Assembly (NCBI GenBank): GCA_013813945.1
Contig: JACCQV010000586.1
Location: forward strand, 1-36,496
DNA: 36,496 nucleotides
Reading direction: 5' to 3'
Source of the DNA: Deltaproteobacteria bacterium
GTDB lineage: Bacteria; Myxococcota_A; Polyangia; Haliangiales; Haliangiaceae
Positions 24,000 to 32,901 of the stretch are shown piece after piece. Position 1 is the stretch's first letter. Every line of letters begins with the position of its first letter. Made by a program: the position numbers and the translations under genes. Below the pieces are notes generated by a model. It did no database searches. It worked only from the letters and a program-made list of their open reading frames with translations, and was not told the DNA's origin.

Positions 24000-25229
24000 A
24001 TGCGGATCTTACAGATCTCATATGGCGTCGCGCCGAAGCGACTCGCGCCGGGCGGCGGAGAGCTCGGGATGTTTCAGAACCTCTGCGCGCTGCGCGCCCT
24101 CGGTCACGAAGTGCACCTCGCGGTACTCGGTTCGAACGACCCGATCACGGACGATGTCCGCGAGCGCACCGCGACGACCCACCAGATCTCGGCGACGCGC
24201 ACCCCACTCGCACTGCGACCTCTTGCACGAGTGCTCAATCCCGAAACGTTTCCACTGCGGTTTCCGTCTTCGACCGGCTTCGCCGACGCGGTTGATGATC
24301 TCGCTCGCAGCCTGAAACCCGCGCTCATCTGGGCAGATAGCGTGTGGGCGCTTGCCGCGGCTCCGCGTGATCGGTACCCGGTGGTGTTCGGCAACTACGA
24401 TTTCCTGTTCAAGCTGAAGACGGTCCGGAAGTCGACGGCGCGACGGCTCGAGCCTCGTGACCTTCTCGATGTGAAGGCGCTTCGCGCCAGAATCCATCGC
24501 CCGGACGCGATGACGTTGAGCACGCTCAAGTCGTTGGAGTTGCGGCTGGCGGGCGAAGCCGCGCACGTGATGTGCGTGTCGGCGTCGGAGTCAGAGTTTC
24601 TCCAGACGCGGGGTATCCAGAGCACGACCATCCCGATCGTGGGTCCAACGATTCCGAAGCCCACGGTCGTTCGCGATGCGAAGCCCCGCTTCTTCTTGTT
24701 TGGAAACCACAACACGGCGCATGCATCGGCGCTCGCAGAGATCCGTCATCGCCTGTGGCCGGCGCTGGAGAAAGTGGGGGGCCCCGGGGAGTGGCACCAG
24801 CTCGGCAAGCCACCCAAGCGCCCCGACCAGGACTGGCAGTGGATGGAACGCTCGTTTCAGCACATTCATGGCTTCGTCGACGATCTCGCAACCGTGTTTC
24901 GGCCGGGCGATATCTCCGTTGTGCCCTACCGACATGACACCGGTTTTCGCACCAAGTTCACGGTAGCCGCTGGGTACGGAGTCGTGAGCGCTGGGTATCA
25001 GGAGAGCTTCCTGTGCGCGCCCGAGTTCACGCCTTCCGTGAACTGCATCGCGGCGACGACTGCCGAGGATCTCGCGGCGACCTTGCGCCGCGTCGTGGAC
25101 GATCACGCCTGGAGCTCGTCGCTTGGTGAAGGAGCTCGTGAGCTCTACGAGAAGACCTACACGTTCGAAGCACAGCTTCCCCGCTACGCGCAGGTGCTCG
25201 ATTCGGCTCTGGCGTCGCGTCGGACCTGA
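24000..25229 (+). CDS. GT-B fold glycosyltransferase (family 4-like)
   Basis: The protein has 409 residues. The N terminus MRILQISYGVAPKRLAPGGGELGMFQNL (in pieces) is the typical first strand and glycine-rich loop of family 4-like transferases. The C-terminal part has RFFLFGNHNTAHASALAEI and DISVVPYRHDTGFRTKFTVA, where a polar or charged triplet before the final helix resembles the donor-binding region. No membrane segment is clear. ATG 24000 lies four bases after the SDR stop. The stop TGA at 25227-25229 abuts the stop of the converging capsule gene with no base between. Confidence 0.75.
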   Translation: MRILQISYGVAPKRLAPGGGELGMFQNLCALRALGHEVHLAVLGSNDPITDDVRERTATTHQISATRTPLALRPLARVLNPETFPLRFPSSTGFADAVDDLARSLKPALIWADSVWALAAAPRDRYPVVFGNYDFLFKLKTVRKSTARRLEPRDLLDVKALRARIHRPDAMTLSTLKSLELRLAGEAAHVMCVSASESEFLQTRGIQSTTIPIVGPTIPKPTVVRDAKPRFFLFGNHNTAHASALAEIRHRLWPALEKVGGPGEWHQLGKPPKRPDQDWQWMERSFQHIHGFVDDLATVFRPGDISVVPYRHDTGFRTKFTVAAGYGVVSAGYQESFLCAPEFTPSVNCIAATTAEDLAATLRRVVDDHAWSSSLGEGARELYEKTYTFEAQLPRYAQVLDSALASRRT

Positions 25230-26657
25230 TCAGCCGTGCGCGGGCCCGACGGCACTCGCGGCCAGGGCCCGAGTGATGTCCGCGATGTTGCTCGGTTCCA
25301 TTGCCTCGGGATGGCTGCGCGGGTTGTGCATGCGACCGGGATAGGACGTCTGGAACATGGCAGAGACCAGCGCCAGCACGGCCTCGGAGTCAGGCTTGTG
25401 CGCGGTCAGTGCCTTGCTGAACATTCCGTACCAGCCGTCCTTGGGTACGTCATTCGCCCGATACACGTGCGGCAGGATGTCGAACCAGACCGCACCGAAG
25501 ATCACGACAGGCTTGTCGAACAGCATCCCTTCCCAGCCCATCGTGCCGGTGATCACCGTGATCAGTCGCGCGTCACGAATCAGTGACCAGGTGTCCTCGT
25601 CCGGGCCCAGCAAGCGTACGGACGGGATTGCCTTGATCGCTTCATAGAACGACAGAGGGAGCCGACCGCGATTCGTCTTGTGTTCCTTGACGTACAGCCG
25701 GTATCCGACGGGAAGCGACTGCGCGATCTCCCGTAGCAACGAGATCTGATCGAGATACATCGGCGCCTGAACCAGAGTCGATGCCTCGGGTTGGAAGTGG
25801 ATTGGATAGAGGACGTACTTCTCGCCGGCGACCGGTCGTTCAAACAGCTTGGTGATCTCCGCGATCTGGATGCGAGCGATCCGGCGGACGCGCTGACGGA
25901 TCACCTGGAGCGGTGCAGTGCTCGTCGGGTCATCACGATCGCCGAGGTATCGAGAGACCGCCTGCGTGAGATATCGGAGGTCTTCGAGGCCCATGCCCGG
26001 ACGCACGGCTCGGACATTCATGCCAGGTGGTGGCGCTGGGTGGTTGCGAAACTCGTCGACGTACTTCGTAGCCTCGACCCGCTCGTCGTTCGTGAGCCCG
26101 CGGGCGCGGATCTCGTTGTAGAGGGACTCGACGCGCTCGGACCGCTGAAAGCCGGCCGAGTAGATGCTCAGGCGCTTGGGGAGTCTGGCTGTCCCGATAC
26201 ACCAAAAGGGAATCTTGCGTTCGCGCGCCAAGATGAAGTGGGCGTAGCTCGTGAAACAGGAGATGTCCTCGGAGAATACGAAGTCCGGCTTGATCCGATC
26301 ATAGGCGGCAGCCACCTCGCGAAGGATGACCTCGGCGAGCCGCAGGATCTGCTCGTAGGTCCGTCCCTTGAGCAAGTGCCGCTCGGCAGCCAGCATTCGC
26401 TGGATCGACACGCCGAGCTCCCGCTCGCGGCGCTCGAGCCATTCCACGTCGGGTTGCTGACCATCGTCGCAGAGTGGAAGCAGGTCGCGGGTAAACACGA
26501 TCAGTGGCTCGTAGGTGACCCCTCGATCGAGAATCGTACGCGCCTGCTGTTCGCCCCAGACGAAACCGCTGTGCGTGTCGACGCCACTGGCTCGGAGTCC
26601 AGCGGCGACCTCGTGGAAGAGTTTTTCGTGAACCGAAAAGAAGATGTACGACTTCAT
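25230..26657 (-). CDS. Capsule biosynthesis protein, KpsC/KpsS-like fold
   Basis: A soluble protein of 475 residues. The C-terminal half has YVLYPIHFQPEASTL, YVKEHKTNRGRLP, VRLLGPDEDTWSLIRDA and TGTMGWEGMLFDKPVVIFG (in pieces). These are the signatures of the Capsule_synth family, whose founding members KpsC and KpsS add Kdo residues to a lipid. The N-terminal half (IFFSVHEKLFHEVAAGL, FVFSEDISCF) is less conserved. ATG 26657 has GGAG eight bases upstream; the longer frame would run into the preceding gene. It closes the minus-strand operon, 25 bases after the reductase gene. It may transfer a sugar to the polymer rather than make the Kdo primer, since no other kps gene is present. Confidence 0.75.
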   Translation of the reverse strand: MKSYIFFSVHEKLFHEVAAGLRASGVDTHSGFVWGEQQARTILDRGVTYEPLIVFTRDLLPLCDDGQQPDVEWLERRERELGVSIQRMLAAERHLLKGRTYEQILRLAEVILREVAAAYDRIKPDFVFSEDISCFTSYAHFILARERKIPFWCIGTARLPKRLSIYSAGFQRSERVESLYNEIRARGLTNDERVEATKYVDEFRNHPAPPPGMNVRAVRPGMGLEDLRYLTQAVSRYLGDRDDPTSTAPLQVIRQRVRRIARIQIAEITKLFERPVAGEKYVLYPIHFQPEASTLVQAPMYLDQISLLREIAQSLPVGYRLYVKEHKTNRGRLPLSFYEAIKAIPSVRLLGPDEDTWSLIRDARLITVITGTMGWEGMLFDKPVVIFGAVWFDILPHVYRANDVPKDGWYGMFSKALTAHKPDSEAVLALVSAMFQTSYPGRMHNPRSHPEAMEPSNIADITRALAASAVGPAHG

Positions 26658-26682
26658 ATTAAGAGCTCCGTCACCAGCTCGA

Positions 26683-27651
26683 CTACGTCTGCGCGCGCGT
26701 TCGATACCATGAGACCGTGTCTCGAAATGCCTGATCGCGCTCAACGGGCGCGCGCCACCCGAGACGCTCGCGTGCCTTGTTTGCGTTCACGGTCAGCGAA
26801 CCAAAGATCTGATGAACGACCTTCTCCCGACGAAGGACGCGAGATGCGAGGCGAACTAGCCGTCGAGGTACCGGGAACAAGCGCGCACGACGGTCCATGG
26901 CACGTGCGAGAGTCTCGATCAGCTCGGTCGTTGAGACCGGCTCATCATCGCTGATCAAGAAGGTCTCACCGGCAGCAGCAGGATGCGCGACGCACAACGC
27001 GATGAACGCCGCGAGGTTGCCAACGTAGATCATGCTGCGCTGATTGCCAGTGTTTCCTAGTGGGAGCGGCACACCGCGCTCCGCCCATTTCAGCAGCGAG
27101 AGGAAATTTCCTGGCACGCCCGGTCCGTAGACGAGCGGTGGACGAACGATCACGATCTCGAGCGCGGTCCGGGCACTGACCTCGGCCAGCCCACGTTCCG
27201 CGGCCCACTTGGACTCACTGTACGGGCTGTGCGGCCGCGGGGCATCCGACTCGAGGTAGGGGCGTCCGTCCGATCGCTCGGCGCCGTCGCCGTTCACGCC
27301 GATGGTACTGATGAACACGAAGCGCCGAACGCCGGCGGCGACCGCGGCGGCTGCCAGCTGCAGCGTGCCGTCGCGATTGACTCGCAGGAACTCCGCCAGG
27401 GGATCCTGCGAGGTCTCTCGCATCACATGGACGCGCGCCGCAAGGTGGACGACAACGTCGATCCCTGACACCGCGCAGGCGAGGTCGGCACCAGGACCGA
27501 GATCACGGATGAAGATCTCTTCATCCGTGCTTACGGGCTCGCCTGTGCCCGGGCGCCGGAGGGCTGCACGCACGAAGTGTCCATTCGCTCGCAGCGTGGA
27601 GCAGACGGCACGTCCCACAAAACCACTCGCGCCGGTGACGAGGACTCTCAC
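26683..27651 (-). CDS. SDR 4-keto-reductase/epimerase, WbpV/WreQ type
   Basis: A 322-residue extended SDR. Seen: VLVTGASGFVGRAV at the N terminus, HLAARVHVMRE near 69, FISTIGVNGDG near 112, SPYSESKWAAERGL with the Tyr/Lys pair near 142, RPPLVYGPGVPGNFLSLL near 168 and NQRSMIYVGNLAAF near 199. HVMRE, GVNGDG and NFLSLL are typical of the group that includes WbpV and WreQ, which reduce UDP-2-acetamido-2,6-dideoxy-4-hexulose to UDP-QuiNAc; related WbpK-like members give the FucNAc epimer. GTG 27651 is chosen by the conserved start, ten bases after the GT4 stop. The matching dehydratase and lipid transferase lie upstream in the same operon, which supports the call. Confidence 0.78.
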   Translation of the reverse strand: MRVLVTGASGFVGRAVCSTLRANGHFVRAALRRPGTGEPVSTDEEIFIRDLGPGADLACAVSGIDVVVHLAARVHVMRETSQDPLAEFLRVNRDGTLQLAAAAVAAGVRRFVFISTIGVNGDGAERSDGRPYLESDAPRPHSPYSESKWAAERGLAEVSARTALEIVIVRPPLVYGPGVPGNFLSLLKWAERGVPLPLGNTGNQRSMIYVGNLAAFIALCVAHPAAAGETFLISDDEPVSTTELIETLARAMDRRARLFPVPRRLVRLASRVLRREKVVHQIFGSLTVNANKARERLGWRAPVERDQAFRDTVSWYRTRAQT

Positions 27652-27661
27652 GCGAGATCCG

Positions 27662-28774
27662 TCATGCCGCGCGAACACCGAGGACGTCGCGATAGACAGC
27701 CTGGGTGTTCGCAAGCAGGCGCTCGAACGTGAACTCCGCTTCGTAGCGCGCGCGTCCATTAGCTCCGAGCTCAGCGCGGAGGTCAGGCCGATCCATCACA
27801 CGCGCCAGGCGATCGGTGAGTGCGGGCTGATCGCCGCGAGGAACCAGGTATCCCGTGACCCCCTCCTTCACCGACTCTGCCACTCCACCGACACTGGAGG
27901 AGATCACCGGGAGACCGGCACGCATGGCCTCGAGGATACTGCGTGGAAACCCCTCCCAGTTCGTGACGAGGACGAAGGCATCAGATGCAGCGAGTAGCTC
28001 GCCGACATTCTTGCGCAGCCCGAGGAAGTGGATCCGATCGAGGACACCGAGCTCTGCAGCGAGTGCCTTGGACGCCGCCATCAAAGGACCATCGCCGACG
28101 ATGGTGAGCTCCCATGCTCTCGCGCGGAGCGACGCAAGCGAACGGATGAGCAGCAGATGATCTTTTTGCGCCTCGAAGCGCGCCACGGTGATGAGGCGGA
28201 CAGGAGCGCCCATTGCCCCGTGCGTCGCACGATGAGCGGGGTCGACGTCGTGCACTCCGTTGTGCACCGTGACGATCTTGTCGGCTGGTGCGATCCGGTG
28301 TTCCAGGGCGAGGTTGCGATCGTAGTCGGAGACGGTGATGACGCGCGTCGCGAGTGTGGCGGTCAGGCGCTCGACCCCGATGTAGACACGGCGCTGCATC
28401 GCGGGCACACCCTCGGTGAACGACCAACCATGCGCGGTGAACAGCGTCGGGATCCGCAGCGCTCGGCCGACCGTACGTCCGAGCCATCCCGCCTTGGCAG
28501 AGTGCGTGGAGATGAGATCGGGTCGAAGCTCGCGCATTCGACGTCCCAGCTCGAACACCGCCTTCGCGTCTTTCACCGGATGAATCGCGCGGACGAGATT
28601 CTTCAGCGAGACGTAGGGGACGCTACGCTCACGGAGCTGTTCCGTGAATGGACCCTCGCCGCCGACCATCACGGTGACGTCGTGTTCTCCCATCATCTTC
28701 TGCGATAGGTCACGAACGTGGATATGAGCGCCTCCAATGGCGTCCGAGCGAGTGATCAGATAGACGATTCTCAA
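27662..28774 (-). CDS. Family 4 glycosyltransferase
   Basis: A GT-B transferase of 370 residues. Seen: IVYLITRSDAIGGAHIHV at the N terminus, THSAKAGWLGR near 89, FTAHGW near 110, VITVSDYDR near 147, VHNGV near 170, LITVARFEAQKDH near 195, and ALEMRAGLP-like AMRAGLPVISSSVGGV near 300 with the acidic pair WEGFPRSILEAM just before it. The gene starts at TTG 28774, which overlaps the stop of the membrane protein gene (TTGA); GGAG at 28781-28784 is six bases upstream. The frame is open far upstream, but that part is antisense-like shadow of the preceding gene. It likely adds the second sugar after the initiating transferase. Confidence 0.87.
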   Translation of the reverse strand: MRIVYLITRSDAIGGAHIHVRDLSQKMMGEHDVTVMVGGEGPFTEQLRERSVPYVSLKNLVRAIHPVKDAKAVFELGRRMRELRPDLISTHSAKAGWLGRTVGRALRIPTLFTAHGWSFTEGVPAMQRRVYIGVERLTATLATRVITVSDYDRNLALEHRIAPADKIVTVHNGVHDVDPAHRATHGAMGAPVRLITVARFEAQKDHLLLIRSLASLRARAWELTIVGDGPLMAASKALAAELGVLDRIHFLGLRKNVGELLAASDAFVLVTNWEGFPRSILEAMRAGLPVISSSVGGVAESVKEGVTGYLVPRGDQPALTDRLARVMDRPDLRAELGANGRARYEAEFTFERLLANTQAVYRDVLGVRAA

Positions 28775-29937
28775 GTGGGTCTCCGGCTCGAACCGGCGTG
28801 GAGCTTGCACGCGACAAATAGGGCCAGCAACACCCAGAGCATCGTGAATCGAAGCCCCTGATGAGCGATCGTGTACGCGAAGGTCGGCACCAGCATCACC
28901 GTGACTCGTAAATGCGCGCGCTTCACGACGCGCAGCGCAAACATAAGAAACAGAACTGTGCCCACGATTCCATAGCTGAACACCACGGTCGCCGCGGAGG
29001 AATGAATTTCGAGCGCCTCTTTGTCCGTCTCGGTGAATCGCTGGAAGTCGCCCTCGCCCGCGCCAACTAGCAAGTGCTCCTTGTACTCCCAGAGTCGGTT
29101 GTAATTCCGCTCCTCGATGAAGCTGGTTTCTTTGTCTCGGTCGATGAGGATGCGCCGCTGCTCCGTGTAGCTCATCGAGTCTGCGATCGGACCACCCAGC
29201 GCGAGCAGAGCCACCGCCGCGATCACGCCAAGCGCGATCAGCCGTGGATTCGAGAACACCAACAGAACGAACAGAATGCCGATACCCGCCGTTGCGGCGC
29301 GTGATGCCGAGAGGATCGAGAGATACGTACAGCCCGTCAGTGCAATACTTGCGGTGAGGAGACTGATCCGCGCCGGACGCTGCACCAACGACACCAGGCA
29401 GGCGGCGAGCAGCGCGTAGTAACCGAGCTGGTTCGGGTTGTTGAACCACAAGGTTCCTCGCAAATCGCCGCGGCGGAAGAGCGACGCCACCACGAGGAAT
29501 CCCACCATGGCAGTGATCACGAGCCCCGTGATCCGGATGAAGACTTGCCCGTGTCGCTGATACAGCACCTGGGCGGTGAAGAACATCACCGCGTTGAACG
29601 CGTAATAGAACGGGTGCAGCACGTAATCGCGCAGCCCCCACTTCCACTGGATCAACGCCCACGTGAAGTTCACGAGGAAGACCCAGAGCGTGAACAACGC
29701 CAGCGGTCGGAGAATCTGGAGAACGGCAGCCTGGAGCCTGCCATTCCAGCCCCGCAACGCGAGGGGGATCAACAAGATGAGCAACGCATTTCCCGGCTGA
29801 GGCAGCCCGCTGTCTCCCACGTAGAACGGAATCGACATCAGGTAGAGCGCCCAGACGATCAGTACGGGATCCCTGACCAGGATCCGGATCAGATCCTTCC
29901 CGTCTTGGCCCTTCGGCGCTGCTGCAGCGAGCTTCAT
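28771..29937 (-). CDS. O-antigen polymerase/ligase-like membrane protein
   Basis: A polytopic inner-membrane protein of 388 residues with about ten hydrophobic segments. Seen: LWFNNPNQLGYYALL near 166-180, the Asn/Gly motif common to Wzy_C proteins, then SASRAATAGIG near 210, and a large periplasmic loop with EYKEHLLVGAGEGDFQRF and EIHSSAATVVFSYGIVG near 320-345. In the family the loop holds the conserved His of the ligase or polymerase site. Sequence cannot separate Wzy from WaaL. The start ATG 29937 overlaps the initiating transferase stop (ATGA) and the end overlaps the TTG of the GT4 gene, so the three are coupled. Confidence 0.82.
   Translation of the reverse strand: MKLAAAAPKGQDGKDLIRILVRDPVLIVWALYLMSIPFYVGDSGLPQPGNALLILLIPLALRGWNGRLQAAVLQILRPLALFTLWVFLVNFTWALIQWKWGLRDYVLHPFYYAFNAVMFFTAQVLYQRHGQVFIRITGLVITAMVGFLVVASLFRRGDLRGTLWFNNPNQLGYYALLAACLVSLVQRPARISLLTASIALTGCTYLSILSASRAATAGIGILFVLLVFSNPRLIALGVIAAVALLALGGPIADSMSYTEQRRILIDRDKETSFIEERNYNRLWEYKEHLLVGAGEGDFQRFTETDKEALEIHSSAATVVFSYGIVGTVLFLMFALRVVKRAHLRVTVMLVPTFAYTIAHQGLRFTMLWVLLALFVACKLHAGSSRRPT
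28781..28784 (-). promoter_or_regulatory. Ribosome binding site supporting a TTG start
   Basis: On the minus strand GGAG is followed by six bases and then TTG 28774, which fits the conserved N terminus of the GT4 protein. No ATG or GTG exists nearby in this frame. Confidence 0.6.
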
Positions 29938-30965
29938 CGCGGCCCTCTCGAGAGCACGCGCAGCAATCCGAGCACGACGAGCACTCCGCAGCAGAGCGCG
30001 GTGATCGACATGGTTCTGGACGGCACGACTACAGTCAGCAGAGCGAACCCGAGCAGGATGAGGTTCACGACGAAGACCCGAGTGACGATCTCGATGACCG
30101 TGAATCCTCGGTCGGTGGCGCGCTGATAGAAGTGCGTCCGATGCGCTTCCCAGATGCGCTCATGACGTGCGGCGCGGCGAGCCAACGTGATGGTTGCGTC
30201 GGCGACATGGTAGAGCGGCAGCAGGATCGCGGCGGCGAGATGGCCGGAGCCGGCGACGAGGACTAGCAGCCAGCCAAGGAGCAGGCCAATCGGAAGGCTG
30301 CCGACATCGCCCAGAAACAACTTCGCAACAGGTCGATTGAACGGCGCGAAACCGACTGTCGAGCCACCGATGGCGAGCGCTATCACTGCCGCGATCGCCG
30401 GTGCCTCTCCCATCACTCCGAGCGTGCAGATGCCCGCGCAGACAGGTAGGACGCCGGCGACCGTGATCCAGTCGATTCCATCCATGAAGTTGACGAGGTT
30501 GATGAACCACGTGATCGCAACGACGACGAGCACGCGCTCGATCAGGAACGGTAGCCACGCCACGACGCGCAGCTCTGCCGGGATGGTCCAGATCACAGCA
30601 GCTGCGACGATGAGCTGACACGCGAGGCGCGGCATAGCACGCAGGGTCACGATGTCGTCGGCAGCACCGACGATAGCGAGCACCGCGGTCGAGCTGAGCA
30701 GGACCGCGAGCGATGGCGCGTGAGCGAGCGTCGGAACCAGGATCGACACGAGAATCGTCGCACCCAACGAGGTGGCGACAATCGCTATTCCACCACCCTG
30801 GGGGGTCGGGATGCGATGCGACGAGCGGACGTTGGGCCGAGCGAGCGCGTAACGGGCGAGCGTCGGGCGCAAGAGATGGATCAGAGCTGCCGTCGTGAGT
30901 GCAGAGCCGAGCGCAATCGCAGGTACAGCCAACGCCCAGAACGCCACAGGAGAATCAGGCAGCAC
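29934..30965 (-). CDS. Undecaprenyl-phosphate sugar-1-phosphate transferase (WecA/WbpL family)
   Basis: A MraY/WecA-family integral membrane enzyme of about 343 residues that starts a lipid-linked repeat unit by moving a HexNAc-1-phosphate to undecaprenyl phosphate. Seen: the loop SSHRIPTPQGGG near 41, GAADDIVTLRAMPRL with the Asp pair near 100, NLVNFMDGIDWI near 156, FLGDVGSLPIGLLLG (in pieces) near 220, and the cytoplasmic His motif HRTHFYQRATDRG near 275. GTG 30965 is chosen because the gene upstream ends at 30988; GAGG lies about eleven bases before. GTG 30947 is an alternative. Neighbours point to a QuiNAc- or FucNAc-type donor, as for WbpL and WreU. Confidence 0.88.
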   Translation of the reverse strand: MLPDSPVAFWALAVPAIALGSALTTAALIHLLRPTLARYALARPNVRSSHRIPTPQGGGIAIVATSLGATILVSILVPTLAHAPSLAVLLSSTAVLAIVGAADDIVTLRAMPRLACQLIVAAAVIWTIPAELRVVAWLPFLIERVLVVVAITWFINLVNFMDGIDWITVAGVLPVCAGICTLGVMGEAPAIAAVIALAIGGSTVGFAPFNRPVAKLFLGDVGSLPIGLLLGWLLVLVAGSGHLAAAILLPLYHVADATITLARRAARHERIWEAHRTHFYQRATDRGFTVIEIVTRVFVVNLILLGFALLTVVVPSRTMSITALCCGVLVVLGLLRVLSRGPR

Positions 30966-30987
30966 GTCGCGTTCTGCCTCGTCGCAC

Positions 30988-32901
30988 TCAGTTCGGCCGC
31001 GCGAACATGAGGTCCGCCTCGAAGCGCGCCGTTGCACGCGCGGGTCGCGCAACCTTGTACTCGGGCACGAGATCGCCAAGCGCGCCGCGGACCAGGTCGG
31101 AATCCGTGCCGCCTGCGAGCTCCAGTAGCATCGTCACTGCGGACGCGACAGCGTCGAGCTCCTGACGCATGACGCGGCCGATGAAGACCTTGGGGTGCTT
31201 CGTCTTGTCGGCCTGCTCTGCGTCAGTGGACAGCTCTTCCATGAGCTTCTCGCCGGGGCGAACGCCACAGAACTCGATCTTGATATCCTCGTCGGGGCGG
31301 AGGCCCGACAGGATGATCAGGTCTCGCGCGAGATCCACGATGCGAACTGGATCTCCCATATCGAGGATGAAAATCTCGCCGCCGTGTCCCATCGCTCCTG
31401 CTTGCAGCACGAGCTGACTCGCTTCGGGTATCGTCATGAAGTACCGCTTCATGTCGGGATGAGTGACCGTGACAGGGCCGCCCTTTGCGATCTGCTCGCG
31501 AAAGATCGGAATCACGCTGCCTGCGGAGTCGAGAACGTTACCGAATCGCACCGTCACGAATCGCGTGCTGGATCGCTCGGATAGCGCCTGCAAGTAGATC
31601 TCGGCGACGCGCTTCGTCGCTCCCATGACGGAGCTAGGATTGACGGCCTTGTCGGTCGAGATGAGCACGAACCGTTGGACGCCAAAGCGATGCGCCAGAT
31701 CGGCCACGATCCGGGTCCCGCCGACGTTGTTCTTGACGGCCTCGCCCGGGTTCCACTCCATCATCGGCACGTGCTTGTGTGCGGCCGCATGAAACAGGAG
31801 CTCTGGCTTGGACGCGGCCATGACCTGTTCCATCCGAGCGGCGTCACATACGTCGGCCACACGGGGATCGATGGGCACGTGAGGGAACGCGGCTGCGAGC
31901 TCGCGATGAATCTCGAACAATGCGTTCTCGTACCGCTCGACGAGGACCAGCCGCTCGGGTCCGAACCGACAGACCTGCCTACACAGCTCCGAGCCAATGC
32001 TGCCGCCGGCCCCTGTGACCAGCACGACGCGGCTGCGGATCGCAGCACCGACGATGTCTTCATCGAGCTGGACGGGTTCGCGACCGAGGAGATCCTCGAT
32101 CGCTACCTCGCGAATGCGCGACAGGTTCACCTTGTCGCCGACGATCTCGTACATGCCGGGGATGATCTTTGTCTCGAGCTCCGCATCCCGACACAGCTCG
32201 GAGATCGCGCGGACCTGCTGGCCCGACGCATTCGCGATCGTGATCAACGCTCGGCTGACGCGCTTGCGTTCGGCGATTGCGCCGACATCCTTGATCGAGC
32301 CGAGCACCGAGAGCCCACCGATGCTGGTGCCGATCTTCGTCGGATCGTCGTCGAGGAATCCGACGGGATGGAGATTGAGGTCAGGTCGATTCGCGATCTC
32401 GCGCGCGACCATCACGCCGGCCTGTCCCGCTCCGATCAACAGGACGCGGCGGCGCTCCGGCCCGACGGTCTGCTGATGCCGCTCGATCGATTCACCATGG
32501 AGCCGGCGGAGCGCACGCGCGCCCGACAGGCCTACAAACGCCATGACAAAGGTCATCGCGAGGACGCCGAGCGGAATTAGCACCGCTTCCATGTGGATCG
32601 AGACGCGATGTCCGAGCAGACGGACGACGACGAGCAGTGCAGTGGAAGCAGACGCAGCCAGCAGCAGCCGGGACGCGTCGCCCATGTTGAAGTAGCGCCA
32701 CGACATCCGGGGCACCCCGAACGCGGCGAGGCCGGCGTAGTGCAGCAGCACCACGTACGGCCAGGTGATCAGCAGCGTCTTCAAGAACGACGCCGGAATC
32801 GCGAACTCGAAGCGGAACAAGAACGCGAACCAGTACGCGATCGACAGGATCGCGACATCGAGCGCGACCTGCACCGTTCTGTTCAGGAACCGTCGGGACA
32901 T
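30988..32901 (-). CDS. UDP-GlcNAc 4,6-dehydratase, membrane-anchored (WbpM/PglF/CapD type)
   Basis: The protein has 637 residues. The N-terminal ~130 contain four transmembrane helices. A first Rossmann domain with GAGQAG at 157-162 follows. The catalytic SDR domain has TGAGGSIG at 296-303, AAAHKHVPMME near 372 and STDKAVNPSSVMGATK, in which Met426 and Lys430 replace the usual Tyr-x-x-x-Lys, as in WbpM, FlaA1 and PglF. It makes a UDP-2-acetamido-2,6-dideoxy-4-hexulose. Whether it retains or inverts C5 cannot be told. The start ATG 32901 has no ribosome site. It heads the minus-strand operon whose later genes are the initiating transferase and the 4-keto-reductase. Confidence 0.9.
   Translation of the reverse strand: MSRRFLNRTVQVALDVAILSIAYWFAFLFRFEFAIPASFLKTLLITWPYVVLLHYAGLAAFGVPRMSWRYFNMGDASRLLLAASASTALLVVVRLLGHRVSIHMEAVLIPLGVLAMTFVMAFVGLSGARALRRLHGESIERHQQTVGPERRRVLLIGAGQAGVMVAREIANRPDLNLHPVGFLDDDPTKIGTSIGGLSVLGSIKDVGAIAERKRVSRALITIANASGQQVRAISELCRDAELETKIIPGMYEIVGDKVNLSRIREVAIEDLLGREPVQLDEDIVGAAIRSRVVLVTGAGGSIGSELCRQVCRFGPERLVLVERYENALFEIHRELAAAFPHVPIDPRVADVCDAARMEQVMAASKPELLFHAAAHKHVPMMEWNPGEAVKNNVGGTRIVADLAHRFGVQRFVLISTDKAVNPSSVMGATKRVAEIYLQALSERSSTRFVTVRFGNVLDSAGSVIPIFREQIAKGGPVTVTHPDMKRYFMTIPEASQLVLQAGAMGHGGEIFILDMGDPVRIVDLARDLIILSGLRPDEDIKIEFCGVRPGEKLMEELSTDAEQADKTKHPKVFIGRVMRQELDAVASAVTMLLELAGGTDSDLVRGALGDLVPEYKVARPARATARFEADLMFARPN

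Noticed and set aside
25242..25272. Direct repeat GGGCCCGA, twice, 23 bases apart
   Set aside because: It lies in the coding end of the capsule gene and consists of common Ala/Gly/Pro/Ser codons; two copies only.
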